Assembly (NCBI GenBank): GCA_035626515.1
Contig: DASPNM010000029.1
Coordinates: 150,784 to 214,783, forward strand
From: DASPNM01 sp035626515
GTDB taxonomy: Bacteria; Bacteroidota; Bacteroidia; Chitinophagales; Chitinophagaceae
Direction: 5' to 3'
DNA length: 64,000 nt
Positions 8,449 through 16,905 of the stretch are shown piece by piece. A program made the position numbers and the translations under genes. The notes beneath the pieces are model-generated. The model had not been told where the DNA came from. It searched no databases and worked only from the letters and a program-made list of their open reading frames with translations. Each line of letters begins with the position of its first letter. The stretch's first letter is position 1.

Positions 8449-10677
8449 TCAGAGGTGGACAGTTAACTTGTCTGCCGCCGGCGGTTTCGGTGCAATGATA
8501 CTATTGTTTTGGATTTCGGAAGCCGGTTTTTTTTCACCGCCCGGGAACATGGTGGCAAGCGTGGGGGCTATCACCAGCGAAACAATGGACATGAGCTTTA
8601 TGAGAATATTCATCGACGGACCTGAAGTGTCCTTGAAGGGATCTCCAACCGTATCCCCGGTTACGGAAGCCTTGTGTGGCTCGGAACCTTTGTAGTACAT
8701 CTGCCCGTTGATGTCTGCGCCTTTTTCAAAACTCTTCTTCGCATTGTCCCACGCGCCTCCGGCATTGTTCTGAAACATTCCCATCAGTACGCCGCTTACT
8801 GTTGCGCCGGCAAGAAAACCTCCAAGCGCCTCAGGACCGAGCAGGAAACCTATCACCAGTGGCGATACGATCGCGATTGCGCCCGGCGCGAGCATCTTGC
8901 GAATCGAAGCCTCGGTGGAAATCGCGACGCATTTGTCGTATTCGGGTTTGCCCTTGCCTTCCATGATCCCCGGGATGGTCCGGAACTGCCGCCGCACTTC
9001 TTCCACCATTGCCATCGCGGCCCTGCCTACGGCCTGGATGGCCAGCGAAGAAAAAATGAAAGGGATCATACCGCCGACAAACAGGCTTGCGAGTACATCG
9101 GCTTTATAAATATCAATTCCGTCAATCCCTGCAACGCCGACGAACGCTGCAAACAGCGCGAGAGCCGTAAGTGCCGCCGAGGCAATTGCAAATCCTTTTC
9201 CCGTTGCCGCAGTAGTGTTCCCAACCGCGTCAAGCGTATCAGTTCTCTGCCGCACCTCCTTCGGAAGTTCGCTCATCTCGGCGATGCCGCCCGCGTTGTC
9301 GGCAATCGGACCAAATGCGTCAATGGCGAGCTGCATCGCTGTGGTTGCCATCATACCGGCGGCAGCGATCGCCACGCCGTACAAACCCGCGAGCTCATAG
9401 GAACCCCAGATGCCTCCGGCAAGCACCAGGATCGGGAGCAGGGTGGATTCCATTCCTACAGCCAACCCGCCGATCACATTAGTCGCATGTCCGGTGCCGG
9501 ACTGCCGCACGATCGTGTTTACGGGACGTCTGCCCATGGATGTATAATATTCAGTGATGAGACTCATGAGCGTACCCACCACGAGCCCAAGCGCGATGGC
9601 GGCGAATACATGAAGCTTGGTGAATTCAAATCCGCGAATGTGCAGCGATCCGTCGGGTAAAATGAGATCGCAAAGGAAATAGCTGGCGACAGCAGTGAGA
9701 ATAATGCTGCCCCAGTTTCCCATGTTCAATGCTTTTTGCACCACACCGGTATGTACGCCGGCCGATTCACTGATACGAACAAAAAAAGTCCCGATGATCG
9801 AAAAAATGATACCGGTACCGGCGATCAGCATTGGAAGAAGGATAGGAGAGAATCCCATATAGCCATCCAGGAGCGCGCCGCCTCCTGATGCCGTTACTTC
9901 ATGACCGAGTACGATAGTGGCCAGCACCGTGGCGACATACGACCCGAAAAGATCGGCCCCCATGCCCGCGACATCCCCAACGTTATCTCCCACGTTATCT
10001 GCGATCGTGGCAGGGTTGCGCGGATCGTCTTCGGGGATTCCCGCTTCCACTTTTCCCACGAGGTCGGCACCTACGTCTGCAGCTTTCGTATAAATGCCGC
10101 CGCCCACGCGGGCGAAGAGCGCGATCGATTCAGCGCCGAGAGAAAAGCCGGTCAGGATCTCCACAGCGCGAACTACGTCGTGCGAAGTGGAAACTGCACC
10201 CGGAGCAAAGATCTGGAGCAGCACGATGAACAAACCCCCGAGCCCGAGTACCGCAAGGCCTGCAACGCCCATTCCCATGACGGATCCGCCGGCAAAAGAA
10301 ACCTTGAGGGCTTTCGAAAGGCTGGTACGTGCAGCATGTGCAGTGCGCACGTTCGCTTTTGTAGCTGCTTTCATTCCAATGAATCCCGCCAGCGCGCTGA
10401 AAAATGCGCCGATGAAAAATGCGATGGCGATCGACCAGTGGGAGCTTTCATTCTGACTGCCCATAAAACCGAGCAGCAGTCCCACAATCACGGCAAAGTA
10501 TGCGAGGATTTTCCATTCTGAGCGCAGGAAGGCCATTGCCCCCTGGGCAATGTAATTACTGATCTCTTTCATGCGGTCCGTTCCCGCATCCTGCCGCGCT
10601 ACCCAGGAGTAGCGGGTAAGGGTATAGACCAGCCCGAGGAGGCCCATGGCGGGCACGAGGTACATCATCTTATCCAT
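8449..10677 (-). CDS. hppA: Membrane-bound ion-translocating pyrophosphatase, K+-dependent type
   Basis: This 742-residue polytopic protein hydrolyses pyrophosphate and pumps H+ and/or Na+ out of the cytoplasm. The catalytic motif DVGADLVGKVEAG is at 201-213, and the acidic DNVGDNVGD motif at 227-235. GNTTAATGKG at 486-495 has Ala where K+-independent enzymes carry Lys, which in this family predicts K+ stimulation. The sequence alone does not settle whether Na+ or H+ is pumped. The gene is single, with its own promoter about 86 bases upstream and its own terminator. It likely recovers energy from PPi made in biosynthesis. Confidence 0.96.
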   Translation of the reverse strand: MDKMMYLVPAMGLLGLVYTLTRYSWVARQDAGTDRMKEISNYIAQGAMAFLRSEWKILAYFAVIVGLLLGFMGSQNESSHWSIAIAFFIGAFFSALAGFIGMKAATKANVRTAHAARTSLSKALKVSFAGGSVMGMGVAGLAVLGLGGLFIVLLQIFAPGAVSTSHDVVRAVEILTGFSLGAESIALFARVGGGIYTKAADVGADLVGKVEAGIPEDDPRNPATIADNVGDNVGDVAGMGADLFGSYVATVLATIVLGHEVTASGGGALLDGYMGFSPILLPMLIAGTGIIFSIIGTFFVRISESAGVHTGVVQKALNMGNWGSIILTAVASYFLCDLILPDGSLHIRGFEFTKLHVFAAIALGLVVGTLMSLITEYYTSMGRRPVNTIVRQSGTGHATNVIGGLAVGMESTLLPILVLAGGIWGSYELAGLYGVAIAAAGMMATTAMQLAIDAFGPIADNAGGIAEMSELPKEVRQRTDTLDAVGNTTAATGKGFAIASAALTALALFAAFVGVAGIDGIDIYKADVLASLFVGGMIPFIFSSLAIQAVGRAAMAMVEEVRRQFRTIPGIMEGKGKPEYDKCVAISTEASIRKMLAPGAIAIVSPLVIGFLLGPEALGGFLAGATVSGVLMGMFQNNAGGAWDNAKKSFEKGADINGQMYYKGSEPHKASVTGDTVGDPFKDTSGPSMNILIKLMSIVSLVIAPTLATMFPGGEKKPASEIQNNSIIAPKPPAADKLTVHL

Positions 10678-10762
10678 AAGCGGATGATCTTAATCAAAAC
10701 TGTTGATTTCGATTGGGTTAACAAGCAACCGCCGCCTTGATAACCGGCGCGGTCAAGGGGCG

Positions 10763-10792
10763 CAAAGATAGGGGAGAAGGCTCAAAATCAAG
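10763..10792 (-). promoter_or_regulatory. Candidate hppA promoter
   Basis: On the minus strand CTTG (10789-10792) is followed after 18 bases by a perfect TATCTTTG -7 box (10763-10770). The start codon is 85 bases downstream, leaving a leader of roughly 80 nucleotides. Confidence 0.55.
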
Positions 10793-10816
10793 TTGCCGGC
10801 TACAGTAAACCACTCA

Positions 10817-10847
10817 TTTTTAGATTAGTCTGACTTAACTATGTTTG
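10817..10847 (+). promoter_or_regulatory. Candidate promoter overlapping the first ATG of the BKACE gene
   Basis: TTTT (10817-10820), a 19-base spacer, then a perfect TATGTTTG -7 box (10840-10847). The ATG at 10841 lies inside the -7 box. If this promoter is used, that ATG is not in the transcript and translation must start further down. Confidence 0.5.
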
Positions 10848-10888
10848 CAGCAACACCACCGACACCCGAAGAGGGTATAGTACTAACT

Positions 10889-11737
10889 GTGAACGCCACC
10901 ATCATCAATTTCTGCCCAACGGGAATGATCCCGGTGCGATCACAAACCCCTCACGTTCCCATTTCTGCCGCAGAGATCATCGAACAGGTTCACGAAGCCT
11001 ATGAAACCGGAATTACCATCGCCCACCTTCACGCGCGCGATGAAGAAGGCCAGCCGACATACCGAAAAGATATTTACCGGCAAATCTTTGAGGGAGTGAG
11101 AAAGCATTGCCCCGACCTGGTTATCTGCGGAAGCACGTCGGGGAGGCTGGTTTCCGACTTTGAAAAGCGATCCGCGGTCATCGAGCTGAAACCCGACATG
11201 TGCTCACTTACCCTGAGCTCACTGAATTTTCAAAGAGAGGCTTCGGTGAATGCGCCGGAAACGATCGCAAAGCTGACCGAGAAAATGAGGCATTATGGAG
11301 TAAAGCCGGAACTGGAATGCTTCGACCTGGGGATGATCAATTACGGCAAATACCTGATCAGCAAAAAGCTGCTTGAGCCGCCGTTTTACTGGAATATCTT
11401 ATTCGGAAATATTTCGGGATTCCAGTCGGACCTGATCCACATCGGCGCCGCACTCAACGAGCTTCGCGGCCCTTCCAATTTTATTTCTCTTGCCGGTATC
11501 GGCAGCTTCCAGCTGAAAGTTAATTCCCTCGCAATTGCTCTTGGGCTGGGAGTACGCATCGGCCTGGAGGACAATATTTGGTTTGATACTGAAAAAAAAG
11601 TGCTGGCCACCAACCTGAGCCTGCTGAAACGCATCCACGGGCTAATGTCGGTGCATGAACGTAAATTATTTACTGCTTCGGAGTTTGGTAAACTGGGATT
11701 CTACAATGCAGCCAAAAATCATATTGGGGTACAGTGA
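10889..11737 (+). CDS. 3-keto-5-aminohexanoate cleavage (BKACE) family enzyme
   Basis: BKACE enzymes are Zn-dependent TIM barrels that condense a beta-keto acid with acetyl-CoA and split it. Visible family marks are PTGMIPVRSQTPHVPISAAEI near the start, AHLHARDEEGQPTY with the metal-binding HxH, CGSTSGR, and a late glycine-rich IALGLGVRIGLEDNIW. The frame is open from an ATG at 10841, but that ATG sits inside a good -7 box, and the extra 16 residues are unlike the family. I therefore prefer the in-frame GTG at 10889 (282 residues). The gene leads a same-strand run of sugar-modification genes and overlaps the next by 32 bases, an unusual neighbourhood for an amino-acid degradation family. The substrate is unknown. 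Confidence 0.85.
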   Translation: MNATIINFCPTGMIPVRSQTPHVPISAAEIIEQVHEAYETGITIAHLHARDEEGQPTYRKDIYRQIFEGVRKHCPDLVICGSTSGRLVSDFEKRSAVIELKPDMCSLTLSSLNFQREASVNAPETIAKLTEKMRHYGVKPELECFDLGMINYGKYLISKKLLEPPFYWNILFGNISGFQSDLIHIGAALNELRGPSNFISLAGIGSFQLKVNSLAIALGLGVRIGLEDNIWFDTEKKVLATNLSLLKRIHGLMSVHERKLFTASEFGKLGFYNAAKNHIGVQ

Positions 11738-12386
11738 AAATGTTCTCTCGCTGATATTTGAATCCTTTCTGGCAAACGGAGAGCGGGGTCCCTTTCTGGT
11801 GCTGCAGAACGTTCCAGCAGAACCCGCAGCCGAAGTGGCATTTTCCCCCGAAGGCGTGCATGTTGAAGTTAGGCGGTTTGCGGCAGGAGAACACCTGAAT
11901 CCCAACGCGGCTTTCCTCTTCGGAGTAGCCTCCGCAAGGATCAAGCAAAAGATTTTTAGGTTTTTCCGGAGCGAGGCGGCGATTGATGCCACGCGGTATA
12001 CCAACCTGCTTCATCCTTCTGCGGCGGTGGCGAGCTCTGCCGTGCTCGACAGCGCCTGTTACCTCGAACCGTATTCTGTTGTATCCCCCTTTGCGAGGCT
12101 CGGGTTCGGAGTCACGATAAACCGCGGCGTCACAATCGGCCATCACGTGTCTGTGGGAGATTTTGCGACCCTGGGTCCGGGTGTACACGTGGCCGGGCAT
12201 TCAGAAATTGGAGAGCTTTCGGAGCTCGGGATCGGTACCGTTGTTTTTGACCATGTCCGTATCGGGCGCAACTGCAAAATAGGAGGGGGCAGCGTTGTAA
12301 CAAGAGACATTCCTGACGACGCAGTCGCCTGGGGCAATCCCTGTGAAATCAAAAGATACAATGTCACGCATGACTTCTCCGAGTGA
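11706..12386 (+). CDS. NeuD-like left-handed beta-helix acyltransferase
   Basis: This 226-residue protein has an N-terminal Rossmann-like half (KIILGYSENVLSLIF, then FLFGVASARIKQKIF). A C-terminal hexapeptide-repeat beta-helix follows, from about residue 105 to the end, with turns such as ATLGPGVHVAGHSEIGELSELGIG and the cap GGGSVVTRDIPDDAVAWGNP. This is the layout of NeuD/PglD acyltransferases that acetylate amino sugars in glycan synthesis. An ATG at 11706 gives the normal family start, whereas starting further up (11655) would add 17 residues with no match. It overlaps the BKACE gene by 32 bases and the glycosyltransferase frame downstream, so the cluster is one transcript. Confidence 0.85.
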   Translation: MQPKIILGYSENVLSLIFESFLANGERGPFLVLQNVPAEPAAEVAFSPEGVHVEVRRFAAGEHLNPNAAFLFGVASARIKQKIFRFFRSEAAIDATRYTNLLHPSAAVASSAVLDSACYLEPYSVVSPFARLGFGVTINRGVTIGHHVSVGDFATLGPGVHVAGHSEIGELSELGIGTVVFDHVRIGRNCKIGGGSVVTRDIPDDAVAWGNPCEIKRYNVTHDFSE

Positions 12387-13425
12387 TAATCCGGTTGTTT
12401 CGGTGTGCATTCAAACTTACCAGCACAGGCATTTTATTGCCAAATGCCTGGACAGCGTTCTAAATCAAAAAACAAATTTTCCATTTGAAATAATATTGGG
12501 TGAAGATGACTCGACAGACGGCACCCGCGAGATTTGCGAGGAATACGCAAAGAAACATCCATCGATCATCCGGGTGTTTTTGCGGTCACGCGCCGACAAG
12601 ATCTATGTCGACAATCTCATGACCGGTCGTTTCAATTTCATACAAAACCTTCAACAGGCGCGAGGCAGGTACATTGCACTTGTTGACGGGGATGATTTCC
12701 TGTGTGATGACCTGAAGCTTCAAAAACAGTTTGACATGATGGAAGCTAACCCGCAGGTCAGTCTCTGTGGACATAGTGTTGTTTGCCTGCATGGAAAAAA
12801 GCTGCGGCTGCATCCGGGCCACGCGAAATGGCCGGCTGTACCGGGTTTTCTCGACCTGGAGTTTCTTTTGCGTGGAAATTTTATTCCGATGTCCAGTTCG
12901 ATGTTCCGCAAAAAGGACGTTGCCAATTTACCCGAATGGTACTGGGAGGTTCCCATCATTGACTATCCCTTGCACGTATTCCTTGCAACCAAAGGGGATA
13001 TCGGGTTTCTCCCGGAATGCATGGTGGTGTACAGGATCCATCCCGGGAGTATCTGGTCAGCTCAAAAAGCTCCGCGGTGCCACATCATTCTCTGGCGGCT
13101 GTATTCTTTAATGGCCACGCACTGGCAGGGGCGTATTGGCAGCGAAATGCGTTCGCGTCGCCGGAAGATCGGGGAGGAGCTCACCCGCTTTTATCAAACT
13201 CATCGCTGGCATCCCTCTTCGTGGTTCAGAAAGGAATTATCCCGATGCGATTTTCCGGAAGATGCAATCTTGCTGGATTTGTTTGACCGATCGCCGCGCT
13301 TTGCCTCCTACATTCGTAATTTCTTGAATTTTTTTCGGTTTGTCCTGAGCCGCTTACATCAGCGAACGCGGAGGCTTTCGGTTTTCGGGCCGTGGACAGC
13401 AGGCATTGAACAACCAAAAAAATAA
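12361..13425 (+). CDS. Family 2 glycosyltransferase
   Basis: The GT-A domain shows VSVCIQTYQH, then SVLNQKTNFPFEIILGEDDSTDGT and YIALVDGDDFLCD, the metal-binding DxD region. Mid-protein PEWYWEVPIIDYPLHVFLA and MVVYRIHPGSIWS fit the acceptor-side region of Bacteroidota surface-polysaccharide transferases. The protein has about 354 residues from the ATG at 12361; other in-frame ATGs are at 12343 and 12370. The start lies inside the end of the acyltransferase gene, which implies coupled translation. It likely adds one sugar to a cell-surface glycan or lipid-linked oligosaccharide. Donor and acceptor cannot be read from sequence. Confidence 0.9.
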   Translation: MSRMTSPSDNPVVSVCIQTYQHRHFIAKCLDSVLNQKTNFPFEIILGEDDSTDGTREICEEYAKKHPSIIRVFLRSRADKIYVDNLMTGRFNFIQNLQQARGRYIALVDGDDFLCDDLKLQKQFDMMEANPQVSLCGHSVVCLHGKKLRLHPGHAKWPAVPGFLDLEFLLRGNFIPMSSSMFRKKDVANLPEWYWEVPIIDYPLHVFLATKGDIGFLPECMVVYRIHPGSIWSAQKAPRCHIILWRLYSLMATHWQGRIGSEMRSRRRKIGEELTRFYQTHRWHPSSWFRKELSRCDFPEDAILLDLFDRSPRFASYIRNFLNFFRFVLSRLHQRTRRLSVFGPWTAGIEQPKK

Positions 13426-13431
13426 ATCCAG

Positions 13432-14088
13432 ATGACTAACGCCCACCAGGTAACCCGGGATTTTGAGCAGGCTATCTGCGATTACACGTCAAGCCCTTAT
13501 TGTGTTGCCCTGGATAGCTGCAGCAACGCCATATTTCTTTCACTGATTTATGAGCAAATTCGCGGGAAAGAGATCAGCATACCCTGCCGCACGTACATGA
13601 GCGTTCCCTGCGCCATCATTCAAGCGGGCGGACTGGTGCGTTTCCAGGAAGTCGCGGGGGAGACCCTGACGGGCGCCTACCAGCTGAGGCCGACGAGTGT
13701 ATTCGACTCGGCGCTGCGGTTTACCGCAGATATGTACATCCCCGGGAGCCTGATGTGTCTTTCCTTTACGGGTCCACACAAGCACCTGAAGCTTGGTAAA
13801 GGCGGGGCTATCTTAACCGATGATGCCGACGCGTATGCGTGGTTTAAGAAGGCGCGATTCAGCGGAAGGAGCGAGTGCAGCTACCACGAGGATAATTTTA
13901 CCGTCCTTGGATGGAACATGTACCTGTTGCCTGAGCTGTCGTCTCGCGGATTGCTGTTGATGCAGGAGTTTTACGATCGTCAGGGCCGGAAGAAACATAA
14001 TAAAGACCTTACCTTGTCGTATCCCGATCTGAGTAAATTTTCCATATACAAAACACAGGTTGACGCTTCCGGGATAATCGAACAATAA
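13432..14088 (+). CDS. Short DegT/DnrJ/EryC1/StrS-family aminotransferase
   Basis: These PLP enzymes make amino sugars by transferring an amino group to a keto-sugar nucleotide. The normal length is about 360-400 residues; this one has 218. The retained part includes the N-terminal sugar-aminotransferase fold (VALDSCSNAIFLSL), VFDSALRF with the PLP-contacting Asp, and SFTGPHKHLKLGKGGAI with the probable Schiff-base Lys. The C-terminal small domain is missing, and the frame ends cleanly. It starts six bases after the glycosyltransferase stop. It may be a genuine compact subfamily or a truncated but still folded enzyme. Activity without the small domain is doubtful. Confidence 0.8.
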   Translation: MTNAHQVTRDFEQAICDYTSSPYCVALDSCSNAIFLSLIYEQIRGKEISIPCRTYMSVPCAIIQAGGLVRFQEVAGETLTGAYQLRPTSVFDSALRFTADMYIPGSLMCLSFTGPHKHLKLGKGGAILTDDADAYAWFKKARFSGRSECSYHEDNFTVLGWNMYLLPELSSRGLLLMQEFYDRQGRKKHNKDLTLSYPDLSKFSIYKTQVDASGIIEQ

Positions 14089-14117
14089 ATACATGGGCAA
14101 CAACACAAGTGCCCCAA

Positions 14118-15632
14118 TCAACCATTTCCTGATCTGATGTCAATAAAGGCAGCACCAATGTGTCCGGTGATGTCCGACGCGATCAGCGCTTCTTCCGAGT
14201 TTTCTGCCGCGGCCAGGTCGCCGGCGAGTCCGTGCAGGTAGACTCCCAGCCGCGCGGCATCGAAAGGACTGTAGCCCTGGGCAAGCAGCGCTGTGAGCAT
14301 GCCGGTAAGTACGTCGCCCGAGCCGCCGGTCGCCATGCCGGCATTGCCGGTGGAATTAAAGAAGGGCGGTTGACCGGGTGCTGCGATAAGCGTGTGATGT
14401 CCTTTCAACACAATGATCACCTGCAGCCGCTCCGCTTCCTGAACAGCTAAATGGATGCGCTCGAAATCGTCGCTGACATCCCCAAACACGCGCCCAAATT
14501 CCCGCGGATGCGGAGTAAGAATCGAACCAGCGGGGAGCTTTTCCAGTAATTTCTTCTCATCGGCGATGCCATTCAGCGCATCGGCATCCACCACCATGGG
14601 ATGCTGCGATTCACTCAGCATCCGGCCGATCATCTTTCGTGTTTCGGCTGCAGTGCCGATGCCGGGCCCGGTTCCGACGACGTCGAACCGCGACAAATCC
14701 GGAAAACCGGTGAGCATCGAGTCGTGCGCGTCTACGCTTACCATCGCTTCGGGAACGGAAACCTGCATCACCTCGTATCCGACTTTTGGAACGTGGCAGG
14801 TAAGCAATCCAACCCCGGCTCTCAGGCAGGCTTTTGCTGCGAGCACGGCGGCGCCCATCTTGCCAAACGCGCCGGCGGCCAGCAGCGCATGGCCGAAGCG
14901 GCCCTTGTGCGCGAAACGGTTCCTGGGTTCATAGATTAACTGTATGGTTTCAGGGTCGAGCAGCTCCCAGCCTGGTAGAAGTGTGTCGGGGAATTCCAGG
15001 TGGAGCCCGATATCAAGCAGGTGAACCTGCCCGACGGCTTCGGCGTTCTCGCTTACCAGGAAGGCCGGCTTGTAGCATTGAAAGCTCAGCGTGTGGGTGG
15101 CGTGCACCACCGGATTTCCGGCGGAACTGCGATCCACAAACAGTCCGCTCGGAATATCGACAGCGATCACTTCGCAACCGCTTTCATTCAAATGGTCCAC
15201 CAGCTCGGCGGTGACTCCTTCCAGCGGGCGGTTCAGTCCCGAGCCAAAAAGAGCATCGATGACAATTTCGTCGGTGTCGAATGCGGGGAAATGTTCCGGT
15301 TGCCGAATGAAACTTATCTCGATCGCCGGATACTCGTGAAGCCGAGCGAGGTTTGTTTGAAAGTCGTTCGTGCCGCGGTGTCCGAACTCAAGTATGTGCA
15401 CCGTTACAGTGCAACGCCGGCCGCTCAGGATGCGGGCGATTGCGAGCCCGTCGCCGCCATTGTTTCCCTTTCCGCAAAAAATCGAAAACCTCCTGCTTAG
15501 ATACCCGTTTGATTCCAGCCAGTGGACGCAGGCGGCAGCGGCCCGCTCCATAAGATCGATGGGAGCGATGGGCTCCTTGCGAATGGTGAACTCGTCCCAG
15601 GCGCGGATCTGATCGGCGGTCAGCACCTTCAT
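14118..15632 (-). CDS. nnr: Bifunctional NAD(P)H-hydrate epimerase / ADP-dependent dehydratase
   Basis: This enzyme repairs hydrated NAD(P)H. Residues 1-210 form the epimerase (YjeF_N) domain, with FCGKGNNGGDGLAIARIL and DALFGSGLNRPLEG. Residues about 225-504 form the ribokinase-like dehydratase, with GTGPGIGTAAETRKM, LTPHPREFGRVFG and GNAGMATGGSGDVLTGM. I place the start at the ATG at 15632 because MKVLTADQIRAWDE is the standard N-terminus; the longer frame to 15737 reads into non-homologous sequence. It is convergent with the DegT gene, 29 bases between stops. Confidence 0.95.
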   Translation of the reverse strand: MKVLTADQIRAWDEFTIRKEPIAPIDLMERAAAACVHWLESNGYLSRRFSIFCGKGNNGGDGLAIARILSGRRCTVTVHILEFGHRGTNDFQTNLARLHEYPAIEISFIRQPEHFPAFDTDEIVIDALFGSGLNRPLEGVTAELVDHLNESGCEVIAVDIPSGLFVDRSSAGNPVVHATHTLSFQCYKPAFLVSENAEAVGQVHLLDIGLHLEFPDTLLPGWELLDPETIQLIYEPRNRFAHKGRFGHALLAAGAFGKMGAAVLAAKACLRAGVGLLTCHVPKVGYEVMQVSVPEAMVSVDAHDSMLTGFPDLSRFDVVGTGPGIGTAAETRKMIGRMLSESQHPMVVDADALNGIADEKKLLEKLPAGSILTPHPREFGRVFGDVSDDFERIHLAVQEAERLQVIIVLKGHHTLIAAPGQPPFFNSTGNAGMATGGSGDVLTGMLTALLAQGYSPFDAARLGVYLHGLAGDLAAAENSEEALIASDITGHIGAAFIDIRSGNG

Positions 15633-15669
15633 GCGGTAAAGTTGGCAAACAATTTTTAAATGAATGAAA

Positions 15670-16836
15670 TCAGCGGCTTCCCGCTCCGTTCTCTTCTTCG
15701 CTTTCCGCGCCGTAATTGCCGAAAAGCTTGTAAGCATCGTGCGCCGAGTTGTATACGCTTCGTGTGAATTTGTTGCCGAGAATGATGATCGTCACCTTTT
15801 CATCTACCAACCTTGCAAATGCGGCATTGAAACCATGCCAGCGACCGAAATGGTACACGATCTTTTTTCCGTTTGGAAATACGAGCAAACGCCAGCCGAG
15901 CCCGTATTTATGCACCGGCCGACGGGTATCGTATGGAGTAAAAGCTGAATCCAGCCACGCGTGGCTGAGCACGTTTTCGGTATAGAGCGCCTGGTCCCAC
16001 TTCAGCAGGTCACGCGGGGTGGAATAAATATTCTTGTCGCCATAGGTAGCTTCGAGAAAATCATTTTTCCAGTGCGTTCCTCCATGCGTGAAGGAAGGTG
16101 TAGCAGTAAGGGTATCGGCAAGGGAAAACAGGTAGGTACTTTGCATTCCCAGCGGCTCAAAGAAATTCTGCCGCAAGTAGTCAGCGAAGCTCATACCGCT
16201 GAGCTTTTCTACGATTAGGGCGAGCAGCACAAAATTGGTATTGCTGTAATTAAACGCCTGTCCGGGTTGCGACGTGCGCTTGGGCTTGAGGCGGTAGAGC
16301 AGATCCAGCACATCCTGGTTCTGCATGAACCGTTTTTTATCCCAGGACTTTTCCGCGAAATACATGTAATTGGGGATGCCGCTGCGGTGATTGAGGAGCA
16401 TCCGAACGGTCACCCCCGAATAGGGAAAACCGGGAAAGAAAGTTTCGAGCGGCTCATCCAGAGAGAGCTGGTTTTGCTGAACGAGCCGGAGGATGGCCAC
16501 TCCGGTGAATGGCTTGGTGGCGGATGCGATGTGAAAACTCGTGTACTCATGGATTGAATCCCTGCCGCGGAGATCGGCGAGACCATGATATTTTTCATAA
16601 AGTATGTTTCCATCCTTCGCCACCAGGATCGCCCCATTGAAACCCCTCCGCAGGAGGGTGCTGTCGAAATAACGGCTGAGCTGCCGGTAATAATACCGGA
16701 ATTCATCTGTGTTCATTGCCCCGGGCGTAGGGGGATAGAATTCCAGAGAGTCGCTCCTGGTTCCGCGACTTTCTGCGGACTGGTTGCAACTAAACGGGAT
16801 CAGGATCGCTATCACCAGGTACGCGATGGTCTTCAC
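15670..16836 (-). CDS. Serine beta-lactamase-like hydrolase (lipoprotein)
   Basis: This 388-residue protein has a signal peptide with lipobox-like IPFSC, so it is probably lipid-anchored in the envelope. It carries the class C/penicillin-binding motifs: SATK near residue 109 (nucleophile Ser and Lys), YSNTNF (general base Tyr), and HFGRWHGF near 345 in the place of the KTG-like box. Family members are esterases, D-aminopeptidases or peptidoglycan hydrolases, not necessarily beta-lactamases. The start is GTG at 16836. It sits divergent from serA with a 69-base shared upstream region. Confidence 0.85.
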   Translation of the reverse strand: MKTIAYLVIAILIPFSCNQSAESRGTRSDSLEFYPPTPGAMNTDEFRYYYRQLSRYFDSTLLRRGFNGAILVAKDGNILYEKYHGLADLRGRDSIHEYTSFHIASATKPFTGVAILRLVQQNQLSLDEPLETFFPGFPYSGVTVRMLLNHRSGIPNYMYFAEKSWDKKRFMQNQDVLDLLYRLKPKRTSQPGQAFNYSNTNFVLLALIVEKLSGMSFADYLRQNFFEPLGMQSTYLFSLADTLTATPSFTHGGTHWKNDFLEATYGDKNIYSTPRDLLKWDQALYTENVLSHAWLDSAFTPYDTRRPVHKYGLGWRLLVFPNGKKIVYHFGRWHGFNAAFARLVDEKVTIIILGNKFTRSVYNSAHDAYKLFGNYGAESEEENGAGSR

Positions 16837-16905
16837 TCGGGAGCGGTTTGGCTGGAAGCGAACAGCAACCGTGCCAGTTTTGACCTAAATACGCATCTTT
16901 GTCAC

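Noticed and set aside
8674..9660. Open frame of 328 codons antisense to hppA
   Set aside because: Cys/His/Arg-rich with no fold; the pyrophosphatase is complete on the minus strand.
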